A stretch of DNA of 64,000 nt from G965207125 sp965207125 (GCA_965207125.1 OZ242263.1:744001-808000), one strand, 5' to 3'; shown: positions 6,939-17,717, counted from the first letter of the stretch. The notes: a model not told the origin generated them from the sequence alone. A program made the numbers and translations.

Positions 6939-9938
6939 ATGCCCCAACGCTTTGACGAAAACCCAATTCTAAACTCTCCTTATGAGGAGCCGGAGAGGCA
7001 CTGGCATTTGGATGACGCCAGCAGACCTACTGGCACAATATCTGAAGGACGGCGAACAAGCGCGCATCTTGTTCCTATCCCCGCAAGCCAGCGCAATAAA
7101 ATACAACAGCAACAACAGGGCGACCTCGGGCTTGAGGATAAAACCAAGGAAAATCCTATCATCAATCGCATAAGGCGTCAGGTCAAAAAGTGGCGGGCAG
7201 AGCCTCCGGAACAATGGAAGGTGACTTATGAAACCCGGACTTTGCTGATGCATTGGCGTGAAGGACGAACGACACCTCGGCCATTCTTCTGCCAAATCGA
7301 AGCTACTGAAACTTTTATATGGCTGAATGAAGTTGCTCCGAATACAACCGAAGGGAAAAAAATTCTAGATGAGTTAGAAGAAGCGAACAAAGAAGCTAAT
7401 CCAAAATTGTTTCGTTTTGCCGCCAAAATGGCAACAGGTTCTGGCAAGACGACTGTCATGGCTATGATGATTGCTTATCATACGATCAATAAGGCGCGGC
7501 ATCCAAGATCTAAGCTATTCTGTAGCAACTTCCTGATTGTGGCTCCGGGAATCACAATTAAAGATCGTCTTCGGGTTCTTTATCCATCAGACCCTGCCAA
7601 AATGTATGACAGAGGAGGCATCATTCCCAATGAGTTCACTGAAGATATTCAAAAAGCGCAGATTGTTATCACGAATTATCATGCCTTCGGACATCGAGAG
7701 AAAATTGAGATGTTCAAGGGCGCTAGAGAAATCCTGAAAGGGAACAATGAGCAAAATATTTCAACCCTCGAAACTGATGGTGAAATGCTCGAGCGCGCGT
7801 GCAAAGGCCTACTAGGCCAAGACGATGTCATTGTGATCAATGATGAAGCGCACCACTGCTATCGACATAAAACCGAAAACGATGAGGAAAAAATCACATC
7901 AGAAGAGAAAGAAGAAGTAAGAAAAAATAAAGAGGCGGCACGGCTCTGGATTTCAGGAATTGAGGCTCTTGGTCAGAAAATCAAATTGAAATGCGTATAT
8001 GACCTATCTGCTACCCCGTTTTTTCTGCGTGGTTCAGGTTATCCAGAGGGTCAGCTATTTCCCTGGGTTACCTCGGATTTTGCACTGATGGATGCAATTG
8101 AATGCGGGATTGTGAAATTACCGCGTGTCCCTGTGGATGACGGCACAGCCACTATTGATGGTCTACCTATCTATCGCAACATCTACAAACATATCAGTAA
8201 GGACCTTCCAAAAAAAGGACGTTCCAAACAGGGTTCTATGAATCCGGATGACTTGCCGTCAAAACTTCAAGGTGCGATCAAAACTCTTTACCAACATTAT
8301 AAGAAGACCCATGACGCTTGGGTTAAAAGTGGTATTGATGTGCCTCCGGTGTTTATCATTGTATGCAATAACACTTCGACTTCAAAACTCATCTATGACT
8401 TTGTTGCAGGGCATGAATTGCAGAACCGCCCCGGAGATTGGAAGAAAGGTGCATTTGATCTTTTCAACAATGTCGATGATAACAAAAAGCCTTTGCCTCA
8501 TATGCAAACCTTACTGATTGACAGCGAGCAACTCGATAGTGGTGAAGCGATGAGTGCTGATTTCAAAAAGGCGGCTGCCACAGAAATAAAGATTTTCAAA
8601 GATGAAATGCGGCTGCGTTTTCCAGATCGAGACATTTCAAAAATAACTGACGAAGATCTGTTACGTGAAGTGATGAACACCGTTGGCAAAAAGGAGCGTC
8701 TTGGTGAAAAGGTGCGCTGTGTTGTTTCTGTCTCGATGCTTACAGAGGGATGGGATGCTAACAACGTGACGCATATTCTTGGCGTTCGCGCATTTGGCAC
8801 ACAGCTTTTGTGTGAACAGGTGGTTGGACGTGGTTTGCGGCGTTATTCTTACGATCTAGAGCAAGAAGGACCTCATAAGGGACATTTCAAACCTGAATAC
8901 GCAGATGTTTTTGGTGTTCCCTTTACCTTTGCCACTGGGACCAAAATAGGCCCTCCAGAACCACCTGAACCCCAATTCAGAGTGCGAGCAATGGATGAAC
9001 GGGCGGGCCTTGACATTAGTTTTCCTCGTGTGCGTTCATACACCGTGAAAATACCAGATGAGAAACTGATCGCATTTTTCGATGAAAATTCCAGATTGAC
9101 TATTACACCAGAAGATGCCCCGCATACAGTAAAACAGCAGGGTATCGTGGGTGAGGGTATAATACTGACCCTTGATGACCTTAAAAAACGACGAGAGAAT
9201 GAAGTTGTTTTCCATTTAGCGGCGGAAATATCAAAGCGATTTGCGGATGACAATGGAAATATCTCACCTAATCGATTCCGTGATCTCATGCCTATCACAA
9301 AGCACTGGTTAAAGGATTATCTAACCTGCCTTGGCGGTACATTCATGCAATATATGCTTTGGCAACCCTTCGCCATTAAGGCAGCTGAGCGCATCTATCG
9401 CGCCTGTTCTCCACAAGATGTTGATCCAAAAGAAATCTATATTCCGATAGTCGATAAATTCACTCCAGAAGGCTCAAGTTTCTATGTGGATTTCTTGACC
9501 AGAAAAAAGCGACGGCATGAAACCCGCGCTGATAAATGTCATGTTAATCTGGCGATTTGTGATAGTGACTGGGAACTGAATTTCTGTCAGTTTCTGGAAG
9601 ATGACCCCGGCGTTTATTCTTATGTACGTAATGACGGTTTGGGGTTTGAAGTGCCTTACATTTATCAAAAGCGTGCTCATAACTATAGACCTGACTTTAT
9701 TGCCCTAGTGGATGATGGAAAAGAGAACTTGCTCAATTTGGTGATTGAGATTAAAGGATTAAGAGACGATAAGGATCGCGCCAAGGCTGATACAATGAAA
9801 CGGTATTGGGTGCCTTCAGTGAATAATGATGGACGATGGGGGCGCTGGGCCTTCGTTGAGATTATGGATATGCAGAACGCACGTGAAAAGCTCACGCAGT
9901 TCACATCTGGCAAACACAAAACTGAGGCAGTAGAGTAG
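6939..9938 (+). CDS. Type III-like restriction enzyme, helicase-nuclease (Res) subunit
   Basis: This is the ATP-dependent restriction subunit: an SF2 helicase/translocase with a C-terminal nuclease that would cut DNA lacking the cognate methyl mark. Visible motifs are Walker A (ATGSGKTT, about residues 165-172), the DEAH-like Walker B (INDEAHH, about 300), motif III (DLSATPF), and motifs V-VI (LTEGWDANNV, then QVVGRGLRR near 627). A C-terminal PD-(D/E)xK nuclease core follows (YRPDFIAL near 917 and VIEIKG near 935). Length (999 residues) and layout suit the BPTD_3080-type family of type III-like enzymes. The partner methyltransferase gene starts 7 bp downstream. The gene itself looks intact, which makes the frameshift in mod notable. 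Confidence 0.88.
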   Translation: MPQRFDENPILNSPYEEPERHWHLDDASRPTGTISEGRRTSAHLVPIPASQRNKIQQQQQGDLGLEDKTKENPIINRIRRQVKKWRAEPPEQWKVTYETRTLLMHWREGRTTPRPFFCQIEATETFIWLNEVAPNTTEGKKILDELEEANKEANPKLFRFAAKMATGSGKTTVMAMMIAYHTINKARHPRSKLFCSNFLIVAPGITIKDRLRVLYPSDPAKMYDRGGIIPNEFTEDIQKAQIVITNYHAFGHREKIEMFKGAREILKGNNEQNISTLETDGEMLERACKGLLGQDDVIVINDEAHHCYRHKTENDEEKITSEEKEEVRKNKEAARLWISGIEALGQKIKLKCVYDLSATPFFLRGSGYPEGQLFPWVTSDFALMDAIECGIVKLPRVPVDDGTATIDGLPIYRNIYKHISKDLPKKGRSKQGSMNPDDLPSKLQGAIKTLYQHYKKTHDAWVKSGIDVPPVFIIVCNNTSTSKLIYDFVAGHELQNRPGDWKKGAFDLFNNVDDNKKPLPHMQTLLIDSEQLDSGEAMSADFKKAAATEIKIFKDEMRLRFPDRDISKITDEDLLREVMNTVGKKERLGEKVRCVVSVSMLTEGWDANNVTHILGVRAFGTQLLCEQVVGRGLRRYSYDLEQEGPHKGHFKPEYADVFGVPFTFATGTKIGPPEPPEPQFRVRAMDERAGLDISFPRVRSYTVKIPDEKLIAFFDENSRLTITPEDAPHTVKQQGIVGEGIILTLDDLKKRRENEVVFHLAAEISKRFADDNGNISPNRFRDLMPITKHWLKDYLTCLGGTFMQYMLWQPFAIKAAERIYRACSPQDVDPKEIYIPIVDKFTPEGSSFYVDFLTRKKRRHETRADKCHVNLAICDSDWELNFCQFLEDDPGVYSYVRNDGLGFEVPYIYQKRAHNYRPDFIALVDDGKENLLNLVIEIKGLRDDKDRAKADTMKRYWVPSVNNDGRWGRWAFVEIMDMQNAREKLTQFTSGKHKTEAVE

Positions 9939-9944
9939 GAAAAA

Positions 9945-12783
9945 ATGGCCAAGAAACCAAAAAATACCCAAATTAAAACCCTGACACATGATGGGAACAC
10001 ACGACCAAATATCCCAACCGCTGAATTGGAAAATCTGGTTCGTGATGAAGAAGTTAAACCGGTTAAAGTCGATTATTCGCGCAAGAATAACCCCGATAAA
10101 AACCCGGAGATGTATACTCGCAATCGTGATTTAGACCCACAGTTGGTGTGGCAAGGAAAAGATGAAGAAGATTGCAAACCTCTTAGCGTTGATGCTGTTC
10201 CTATCTATGTTCAAGAACACATACATCCGAAAGTTATTATTGAAGACATCAAACGCCAAGCTCAAAAGAACAAGATTGATAGTGGTGAAGAGACACCTGA
10301 TTTATTTACTGATTGGGATGGTGAATTAAGCCTTGAGGACAAGATAGAGTTCTATCAGCATGAGCAAAAATGGACCAACCGAATGATTTTAGGCGACAGC
10401 CTGCAAGCTATGACTTCTTTAAGAGAGAAAGAGAAATTAAGGAGACAGGTTCAATGTATCTATTTCGACCCACCTTATGGTATTAATTTTAGTTCAAACT
10501 GGCAACCAACTACATCGAGTAATCGTGTCGGAAATAGAAAATCTCATGAACCTCGTGAACCTGAGGTAATCAGAGCCTTCCGAGATACATGGCAAAATGG
10601 CATTAATTCCTACCTGAGTTACCTAAGAGATAGACTAGTTGTCGCAAGGGATTTACTTACCGAAAGTGGGAGCATCTTTGTTCAGATTGGGAACGAAAAT
10701 GTCCATCTAGTGAGATCTCTAATGGATGAAGTATTTGATCGAAGAAACTTTCGATCGCAGATTTCATTCAAAAAAACATCACCTTTAGGAACAAATAACC
10801 TGCCGTCGACAAATGATTATATTCTGTGGTTTGCTAAAAACTATGAAGCTATAAAATTTAGAAAGATCTACGAAGAAAAGCAATTCGGCGCAGGTACAAT
10901 GTACACAAATCTTCATTTACCTAGTGGTCAAGAAAGGAAGATGACACGCCAAGAAACCATAGAACCAAAATTAGCTCGCCAAAATGGTAAGCTATTTGGA
11001 TAGTGATTTGATGTCTTCCGGCTTCACTAAGACTTGCTATTTTGATTTCTTTGCAGGTGGCAAAAATTTTAAACCGGGGCGCTATAGCTGGGCAACTAAT
11101 TTTGATGGGATGCAAAGACTTATAAAAGCGGGCAGAATCATATCTGATAAGGCCGTTCCACGTTATAAAAGATATTTCGATGATTTTCCAGTGCAACCTA
11201 TTGACAATCTGTGGTCAAGTTTTGGAGGTGCTTCTGATCCTGTTTACGTTGTTCAAACGAATACAGAAATTGTAAAACGCTGTATCCTCATGGCTTCTGA
11301 CCCAGGCGACTTAGTGCTAGATCCTACTTGCGGTTCTGGCACTACCGCATATGTTAGCGAGCAATGGGGAAGACGCTGGATTACAATAGATACATCGAGG
11401 GTATCTCTTGCCTTGGCACGCGCGAGACTTATGGGATCTAAGTTTGATCATTACGTTTTGAGAGATAGCAAATATGGTCAAGACCTTGAAACAGAAATCA
11501 CTGGAAAACCCACAAATTCGCACAAAGTCACAAACTCATTAAAAAATGGCTTTGTTTATGAATGGGAACCTCACATTACCTTGCGTGATATAGCAAATAA
11601 TGCTGAAATCGATAACATTTATGAGAAATGGAAAGACACTATTGCCTCTAATCTACACGACCTTAATCAAGCCACTGGTAATTCTTATGAAGAGTTTGAA
11701 GTTCCTATAGAGCCCCTATCGGATTGGCCCCAAAACGCCAAGTTACAGCACAGTGAATGGCTAGAAGCGCGTCTAAATTTTCAAAAAGAAATCGATGATT
11801 CAATATCTAGAAATGCGGAAATAGAACATCGTTTTGACCGTCCTTATGTTCAAAAAGATATTGTTCGCGTTACAGGTCCGTTCACTGTAGAAAGCCTTGC
11901 ACCATACCGTATTGTCCCCACAAACGTGGAAGATGAAATTTTAACAGACGGTAAGAATATTCCAAAGGGTCCCAATCAACACCTGCGCCCTAAATCTGTT
12001 GAAAATAGCGAAACAAGATTCCTCGATATCATTTATGAAAACCTTCGCAGTGCCGGCGTTCAGAACACGAAAAAAGACGAACGTTTGGAGTTCACTACTC
12101 TAGAACCATGGGTTAACGGTCTCTATGTTCAATTTGAAGGGCGCTATATGGAAAACGACAAAGAGAAGAAAGCCGCTGTCTGTATAGGGCCTGAATATGG
12201 TACCGTAACAAAGAGATTGATGACTAAGGCCGCTCATGAAGCTGCTGATTTCTTTGATATTCTCATCATTCTTGGCTTCGCCTTTGAGGCACATGCGGAT
12301 GAGGATCTGCTCAATATCGGCAAGATGACCGTTCTGCGTGCTCGTATGAACAGTGATTTGCATATGGCAGACAGGCTAAAAGCGGGGAAATCAGGTAATC
12401 TATTTGTCGTTTTTGGCGAACCTGATATTGAACTGCACGAAACTGATGACGACAAACTGAAAATTGAAATCAAAGGCATCGATATCTTTGACCCAACAAC
12501 GGGGGAGGTAAAAGCCAGTACTCCAGATGAGATTGCCTGCTGGTTTATCGACACCGACTATAATGATGAAGCCTTCTTTGTACGCCACGCCTATTTTTCT
12601 GGTAAAGGCAAGGATCCATTCAAAAGGTTGAAAACAACACTCAAAGCAGAAATCAATGAAGACGCGTGGGAAACGCTCTATTCTACAACAAGTAGAGCGT
12701 TTGAAAAACCATCAACTGGCCGCATTGCTGTTAAAGCCATCAACCATTATGGTGATGAAGTGCTTAAAGTATTCAATGTCTGA
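9945..12783 (+). pseudogene. Type III-like DNA methyltransferase (Mod), frameshifted
   Basis: A beta-class adenine or N4-cytosine methyltransferase split over two overlapping frames. The first (9945-11003) carries motif IV, YFDPPYG, near residue 175 and ends at TAG. The second (open from about 10984 to 12783) carries motif I, DPTCGSGTTAYVSEQW, then RRWITIDTSR and a long C-terminal target-recognition part. Motif IV before motif I is the beta-class order. Joining the frames near 10990-11003 (KLFG to DSDLMSSG) gives about 945 residues, in the size range I expect for this family. No homopolymer lies at the break, so slippage-based phase variation is not obvious. It may be a real mutation or an assembly error. 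It follows the res gene by 7 bp. Confidence 0.8.
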
Positions 12784-12957
12784 AAAGACAGAATACATAG
12801 TGTGACTGAACCACAAGGGGTGGATGGCACTGTTTTTGACATCTATTAACTACCTATTCGTCTTGGATGAGTTTCACTAAGCGATGATCGAAAGGAAACG
12901 ATGCATCTGAGACACGCACAGGAGCGGGTAAATTAGAGATTAACCTTTTGTAATATG

Positions 12958-13374
12958 TTGATGTGGAATACCTTCAGCCCTCACCCTTCATATCCCAAAT
13001 CCTTCAAACAGTGCCACAGGCGGGCGTAGACTTCAGCCAAATCGACATCTTTCCTGCCTCAGTCTTCTTACTCTTTCACCGCTCGGGGGAGGTTTTTGAT
13101 AATTTTGGCACTAGCCGTGCTAACAAAACAGATGCGCTCGATGAGTCGGACTAGCGCGTCCGGCTGGTTTTGAGCCTTGATCCAATCATTTGGACCGTTG
13201 CTGATACCACTGGGTTTATCAGTTTTGATCTTGTAGCAGTCAATGATCCATTGCAAGGGGTAGCGCTCGCAAACAGTATAGTCGAAGGCTGTACTTGGGA
13301 TAGGGCCTATGCTGAGGTGCGCATTGTATTTGATGAAATATCCCTCAGGTCTTTCCTCCCATCTCATTTTCTTG
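12958..13374. repeat. Direct repeat copy 2 (type ISP 3' end)
   Basis: This is the second copy of the stretch at 5147-5565, in the same orientation and starting after the type III mod gene. It lacks the 1-bp deletion seen in copy 1, so its reading frame is intact. Confidence 0.9.
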
Positions 13375-13678
13375 ACTGCGTAGTGTTCATCTTGAATCAT
13401 AACGGGAAAGATAGGGTTATCATTGAGCAAAACCCATAAATCCTCATATTTAAGAGGATCACCGTCGAGGTGATAATTTAGATGCAAGTCGGCAAGGACG
13501 TCGCCAGCATCAGCAAATGCCCAAAAATCCTCGGCGAGGGGAATGCGCGGCAAGCTGAGACGCAAATCAGTGCCGAAACGTTCCCGAGAATCCGGCGCAT
13601 GTAAGACGCCATAGATAAGGAACAATACTTCACTGTTCACCTTTACCTTGGTATATATGACCCTATAGAAGGGGACTC
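13068..13678 (-). pseudogene. Type ISP restriction enzyme C-terminal fragment (copy 2)
   Basis: About 190 residues remain of the specificity domain at the C-terminus of a type ISP enzyme. Visible landmarks are FLIYGVLHAPDSRERFGTDL, LPRIPLAEDFWAF, ALADLHLNY-like ADLHLNYHLD, IKYNAHLSIGPIPS, and DKPSGISNGPNDW near the end. A GTG at 13640 could start it, but the matching frame stays open up to about 13675, so it is a 5'-truncated fragment rather than a small gene. Its cut end abuts the stop codon of the nuclease-TPR gene at 13663. The nuclease, helicase and methyltransferase domains are all absent, so it cannot restrict or modify. Confidence 0.85.
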
Positions 13679-16600
13679 AAGTATGTAGAAGAGTATAATT
13701 TTTTATATATTTCTTGTTTTTTTATTTTTTTTACTTGTTCTTTCACAATTTTCTTAGCATCCTCTGAAGATAAATTCTTAAGTAGATGTATACATATTAT
13801 ATTACCTTCTTCTTTTCCTCTGGTGGCAAACCAGTACTCTAGAAAATTTAGCACTGTTTTTCTTCTTGTATCCTCAGGTAGTTCTGCATCCCATAGAAGA
13901 TTCAAAAATTCTAAAAACACATGATATAATGATTCAAAGTCGCTAGTTGAGGAAATGAAAGACTCTATTACCTTTTGAATATCTATATCATTATTGAAAA
14001 CACAGTATAAAAGGAAATCTGATGATATTGTTGTGAAATAATGTTTGTTAGAAATTAACTGCCACACAAAATGATGATATTCTTCTCTAGTGATAATACT
14101 CTCATTTACGGCGACCATAAGGGCTGGTTGCAACCATGTTGCTTTAAGTTTCCCTTTCGTTAAAGGTACTCCCTTGATGGCGATATTTCTGTATGCCCAG
14201 TCTTCAGATAATAAAATACAGTTTTTACCGCTTGTAGCGAGCGCATCATCAAAAAAACCTGGATCATTTTCAATCTTTTTGTGGCCTCTAATGTCAGATT
14301 CTCCAATAGCTAATACTTCTTCTAAACCATCTAAAAAGTTTTTAAAATCTTGTAAATCTTTACGCTGTGTATTTTTGTCTTCTTCTGTATATTCGGTATA
14401 AAAATATTTTCCCTCGTTGAATGCCATTGATCCAGAACATTGAAGGGCAGTAGGAGATAGTTCCATCATTTCACAATTGATTTTTTCCTTTGAGTACATT
14501 GTTATATAAGCTCGCCCTAACACTTGTTTTAAAATTTCTAGCAAATCAAATTTAAAAATTATTCTGTATGTGAGTAAGTCTGCTACAAATCCAGATTTTT
14601 GATTCTCTCTTATTGCTTCTATTGCAATTCGGTGCTCATCAAGGGTACCTGTACAAACCTTTAAATTGCCCTCAAAAGTTCCAAGACTATCATACACTGC
14701 TGTCACATTCGAACCAATAGCAAGGCAGAAACGTCTGAAAGCCAGTGGTTCATTTTGATATAGCGTCCAATAATTATAGATTCTATCGCCCCTATCACGA
14801 AGTGATTTTAACAGCGGTTCATATCGTTGTTCTGGAGGTAGAGATTCATCTATAGTAATTTTTTTCAAACCGTTAATAAATCCATGTTTTTCCCAGAGAA
14901 AATTTTGAATTTTTTCAAATAAGTATATTTCTTTTTTTTGAATATTTATAATTTTCCATTTAATACCTGTATCCTCATCAAGAGTAATGGTTTCATTAAG
15001 TTTTCTATTTAGTAATTTTTTTGCGGCGTATTCTCCACTCGACATATATTCTATCCCTATTCTCAAACGAGGATCATCTTCAATCACCCAAACTTTACAT
15101 TGCTCGCCACATTTTAGATGTACGGCATCTCCAATATCAACAGAATCATCATTCAAAGTAATATGTGTTAGTAGAGTTTCTCTATGAACGAGAATGAAAT
15201 TAATATACTTTTCACAAGATTGTGCATTATCTTGATTTAAAAAGCAACTCGCGTATATTTGCTCAATTCCTTTTTTAGCGTTCCCATAGATAAAATTCAT
15301 ATGGCCAAAAAGGAATAATAACTCTGGATCTTCAGAGAATAGAATTTCGGGTAAATTTGACAGATAATCTTTAAGGCTTGATATATTTCCTCGAATATAT
15401 AATACATAAGCATAAAGCCATTTATCGTGAAATCTGGATGATTCAATTTTAGCTATGTGTTTTGCATGCCGCTCAGCTTCAGCTAAGTCACCTATTGCGA
15501 TTAAAAATTTTATATACAAAGGTTCAGTTTTTAATTCTTCATGAACATTTTGAGGGATAGTATCAAAAACGTCTCTGAATGTAGTTCTTCTAGTATCATC
15601 TTTAAGTAATAACTCAAGATAAGTGTATAATGCAGAAGAAGGTATTTTGAGAGGAACCTTTTTATGAAGTAGATACAGTGCTTCTGTGACATAATTTCTA
15701 TCAATCAAAAATTTTGCCATTTGTTGTCGTTGATTTAGTGAAGTGGTTTCATCAATATTCGAAATTGCTTTTTTTATAATATTTTTTACTTCTTTTTTTG
15801 ATTTATTCAAAGATTCCAACATTTCAATTTCAAATAAATATGGCTGTATAATTTTCGGATTAATTTTACGCTCATCAGCCAAATAAATTCGTGCAAGGTT
15901 AGTGTCCTCTAATTTAAAAGCTAATTTAGCTAATGCGGTAAAAATTCCTTCATGTGATTTATTTTGACGAAGATATTTAATATCAATTTCTTCAGAAAGT
16001 TTTTCAGCTTCATCTATTTTATCTTCATGCAGATATTTTTCTAGGAGGTGGCAATTCCAAAAAACCTCTTTTTCCTCGAGGGTTGAGATATAGTTTTTAA
16101 GTTTCTCTGAATTTTCATTTACTTTAAGATAATAAATATAAAGATGACGTACTTCACGACAATCAGGAAAGAGATCAATCAATTTTATGATAATTTCAAA
16201 AGATTTACTTGATTCTCCTAACCAAAAACTGACTAATATTAGATTGAGCGGAATATCTTTCCCAATTGCTTCTGGTTCATAATTTTTTACCTCTTCCCAA
16301 AACTGAGTAAATTTTTCTTTACAGTTTAATAGAATTTCTACCTCTTCATCAGAAGCAGTATAGTCAAAATCAAGTTTTCCAAGTTTAATTTCAATTTCTG
16401 ATAATGGTGCTTGGGCAGACCTTACCTTTAAAAATAAATTATTAGGATAAATATCTAAATATTCCTTAGCTAAATCATGCGAAGGGATTTCCAATATATC
16501 TAAAAGTTTTACATGTCCAATACAAACATCTTCAGATTTTCTTATATTGTCAGGAATATGTTTTAAAGGTTCATCTCCATCTAAGACATGGGCATACGAA

Positions 16601-17436
16601 GTGAGGTGTAAGAAAGCGATTTCCTGCTTTTCTTTATCAGGCATATCCTCCTTAAGCAATTTAATGGTAAGATCAACGCACTTCTGGTGTTTTTCATTTA
16701 ATTGCTCTAAATAAGCACTGCGCATTCGACCTTTTTGCGATTTATTATCTATATCAATCGCTTTTTGGATAGATATTTTAGCTTGGTCAAAGCTATTAAT
16801 TTTTTCGTATACCTGCCCTATAGATGTGTATAAACATGCTTTACTCTCTTGAGAAAGAGCAGGTATATCTGACTTTAATAAGACCTTTAATCCAATTGAA
16901 GGCTGTCCAGAATCTATTATATTAAGCCATGATTGCGCAAGTAATTTATAGGGTTCTTCTAAAATTTTGTGATATTTCCCAAAAACATAATTTCTCACTT
17001 TTGGATGTTCTTCAACATAATTTTTTACTGTTTCAATTCCCCAATAACAAACCTTAATATCTCTACCTTTATGCCGTTCTCTTGATTGAAGATCTATTGC
17101 AAGATTTTGTAAAACCACAGAATTAGGATGTGTAGTCATAAAAATAAATTTGGTAAGGGAGGGATCATTTATTTTCAATGCATCTTCAAAATCTTTACGA
17201 AAAATCTTTTCAATCTGACTATCGTTAGCGCTAGAACGCTTTTTGCACTGAATACCTATTACAGAGTTGCCTTTAGTTGCAATGATGTCTATCCCATGTT
17301 GCTTCTGGCCTGACCGACCATAAAAATCTGCGTTTGGATCACCAAACTTCTCTTGCGCTATAAGCTTACCCCATGTTTCAAGTGTCTTCTCATCAGCTGG
17401 AGCGGGTATTTCATGATTATTAGTATCACTTGTCAT
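13663..17436 (-). CDS. Multidomain nuclease: REase-like, TPR-like helices, GreA/B-C-like and PIN-like domains
   Basis: A 1257-residue A+T-rich gene and the most unusual coding region here. Residues 15-150 look like an Mrr/REase PD-(D/E)xK nuclease: GIDIIA (Asp50), then GIQCKK (Gln63, Lys65). Residues 155-755 are helix-turn-helix pairs read as degenerate TPRs (LYTSIGQVYEKINSFDQAKI at 202-221). Residues 765-832 resemble the GreA/GreB C-terminal fold, with LRIGIEYMSSGEYAAKKLLN followed by KWKIINI. Residues 945-1140 look PIN-like: VADLLTYRIIFKFDLLEIL (Asp953), then CILLSEDWAYRNIA (Glu1078, Asp1079). The C-terminus is helical. I infer a stand-alone defence effector combining DNA and RNA cleavage. 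The domain calls are by eye; the nuclease and PIN parts are the firmest. Confidence 0.7.
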   Translation of the reverse strand: MTSDTNNHEIPAPADEKTLETWGKLIAQEKFGDPNADFYGRSGQKQHGIDIIATKGNSVIGIQCKKRSSANDSQIEKIFRKDFEDALKINDPSLTKFIFMTTHPNSVVLQNLAIDLQSRERHKGRDIKVCYWGIETVKNYVEEHPKVRNYVFGKYHKILEEPYKLLAQSWLNIIDSGQPSIGLKVLLKSDIPALSQESKACLYTSIGQVYEKINSFDQAKISIQKAIDIDNKSQKGRMRSAYLEQLNEKHQKCVDLTIKLLKEDMPDKEKQEIAFLHLTSYAHVLDGDEPLKHIPDNIRKSEDVCIGHVKLLDILEIPSHDLAKEYLDIYPNNLFLKVRSAQAPLSEIEIKLGKLDFDYTASDEEVEILLNCKEKFTQFWEEVKNYEPEAIGKDIPLNLILVSFWLGESSKSFEIIIKLIDLFPDCREVRHLYIYYLKVNENSEKLKNYISTLEEKEVFWNCHLLEKYLHEDKIDEAEKLSEEIDIKYLRQNKSHEGIFTALAKLAFKLEDTNLARIYLADERKINPKIIQPYLFEIEMLESLNKSKKEVKNIIKKAISNIDETTSLNQRQQMAKFLIDRNYVTEALYLLHKKVPLKIPSSALYTYLELLLKDDTRRTTFRDVFDTIPQNVHEELKTEPLYIKFLIAIGDLAEAERHAKHIAKIESSRFHDKWLYAYVLYIRGNISSLKDYLSNLPEILFSEDPELLFLFGHMNFIYGNAKKGIEQIYASCFLNQDNAQSCEKYINFILVHRETLLTHITLNDDSVDIGDAVHLKCGEQCKVWVIEDDPRLRIGIEYMSSGEYAAKKLLNRKLNETITLDEDTGIKWKIINIQKKEIYLFEKIQNFLWEKHGFINGLKKITIDESLPPEQRYEPLLKSLRDRGDRIYNYWTLYQNEPLAFRRFCLAIGSNVTAVYDSLGTFEGNLKVCTGTLDEHRIAIEAIRENQKSGFVADLLTYRIIFKFDLLEILKQVLGRAYITMYSKEKINCEMMELSPTALQCSGSMAFNEGKYFYTEYTEEDKNTQRKDLQDFKNFLDGLEEVLAIGESDIRGHKKIENDPGFFDDALATSGKNCILLSEDWAYRNIAIKGVPLTKGKLKATWLQPALMVAVNESIITREEYHHFVWQLISNKHYFTTISSDFLLYCVFNNDIDIQKVIESFISSTSDFESLYHVFLEFLNLLWDAELPEDTRRKTVLNFLEYWFATRGKEEGNIICIHLLKNLSSEDAKKIVKEQVKKIKKQEIYKKLYSSTYLSPLL

Positions 17437-17530
17437 AGTTTATTAATTCCATATTTATTTCTTGGAGGTTCTCAGTTAATGAAAACCTCTGTATATTGTG
17501 GTCTAAATTTTCTCTCCCCTACATGTGGTA

Positions 17531-17600
17531 ATTAAGCGATTGATATTCAAGAGGGCCATGGAATTTATCTCATTTTTTGATAAGCTGCCATTTCATCCGC
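17531..17600. repeat. Imperfect direct repeat, copy B
   Basis: This matches copy A at 6732-6800 in the same orientation. It sits between the start of the nuclease-TPR gene and the tRNA-Leu gene, so the pair could mark the edges of an acquired block. Confidence 0.55.
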
Positions 17601-17717
17601 CGTAGTGACATACTTGTTTTTCTGTCTTAGATCGCTACACGCATGCGGATGCGATGTCCGTTATATCGTAATAGCCGGCTAAGATTTAGGTTTTTTTAGG
17701 GAGGGAGCAAGAAAGAA

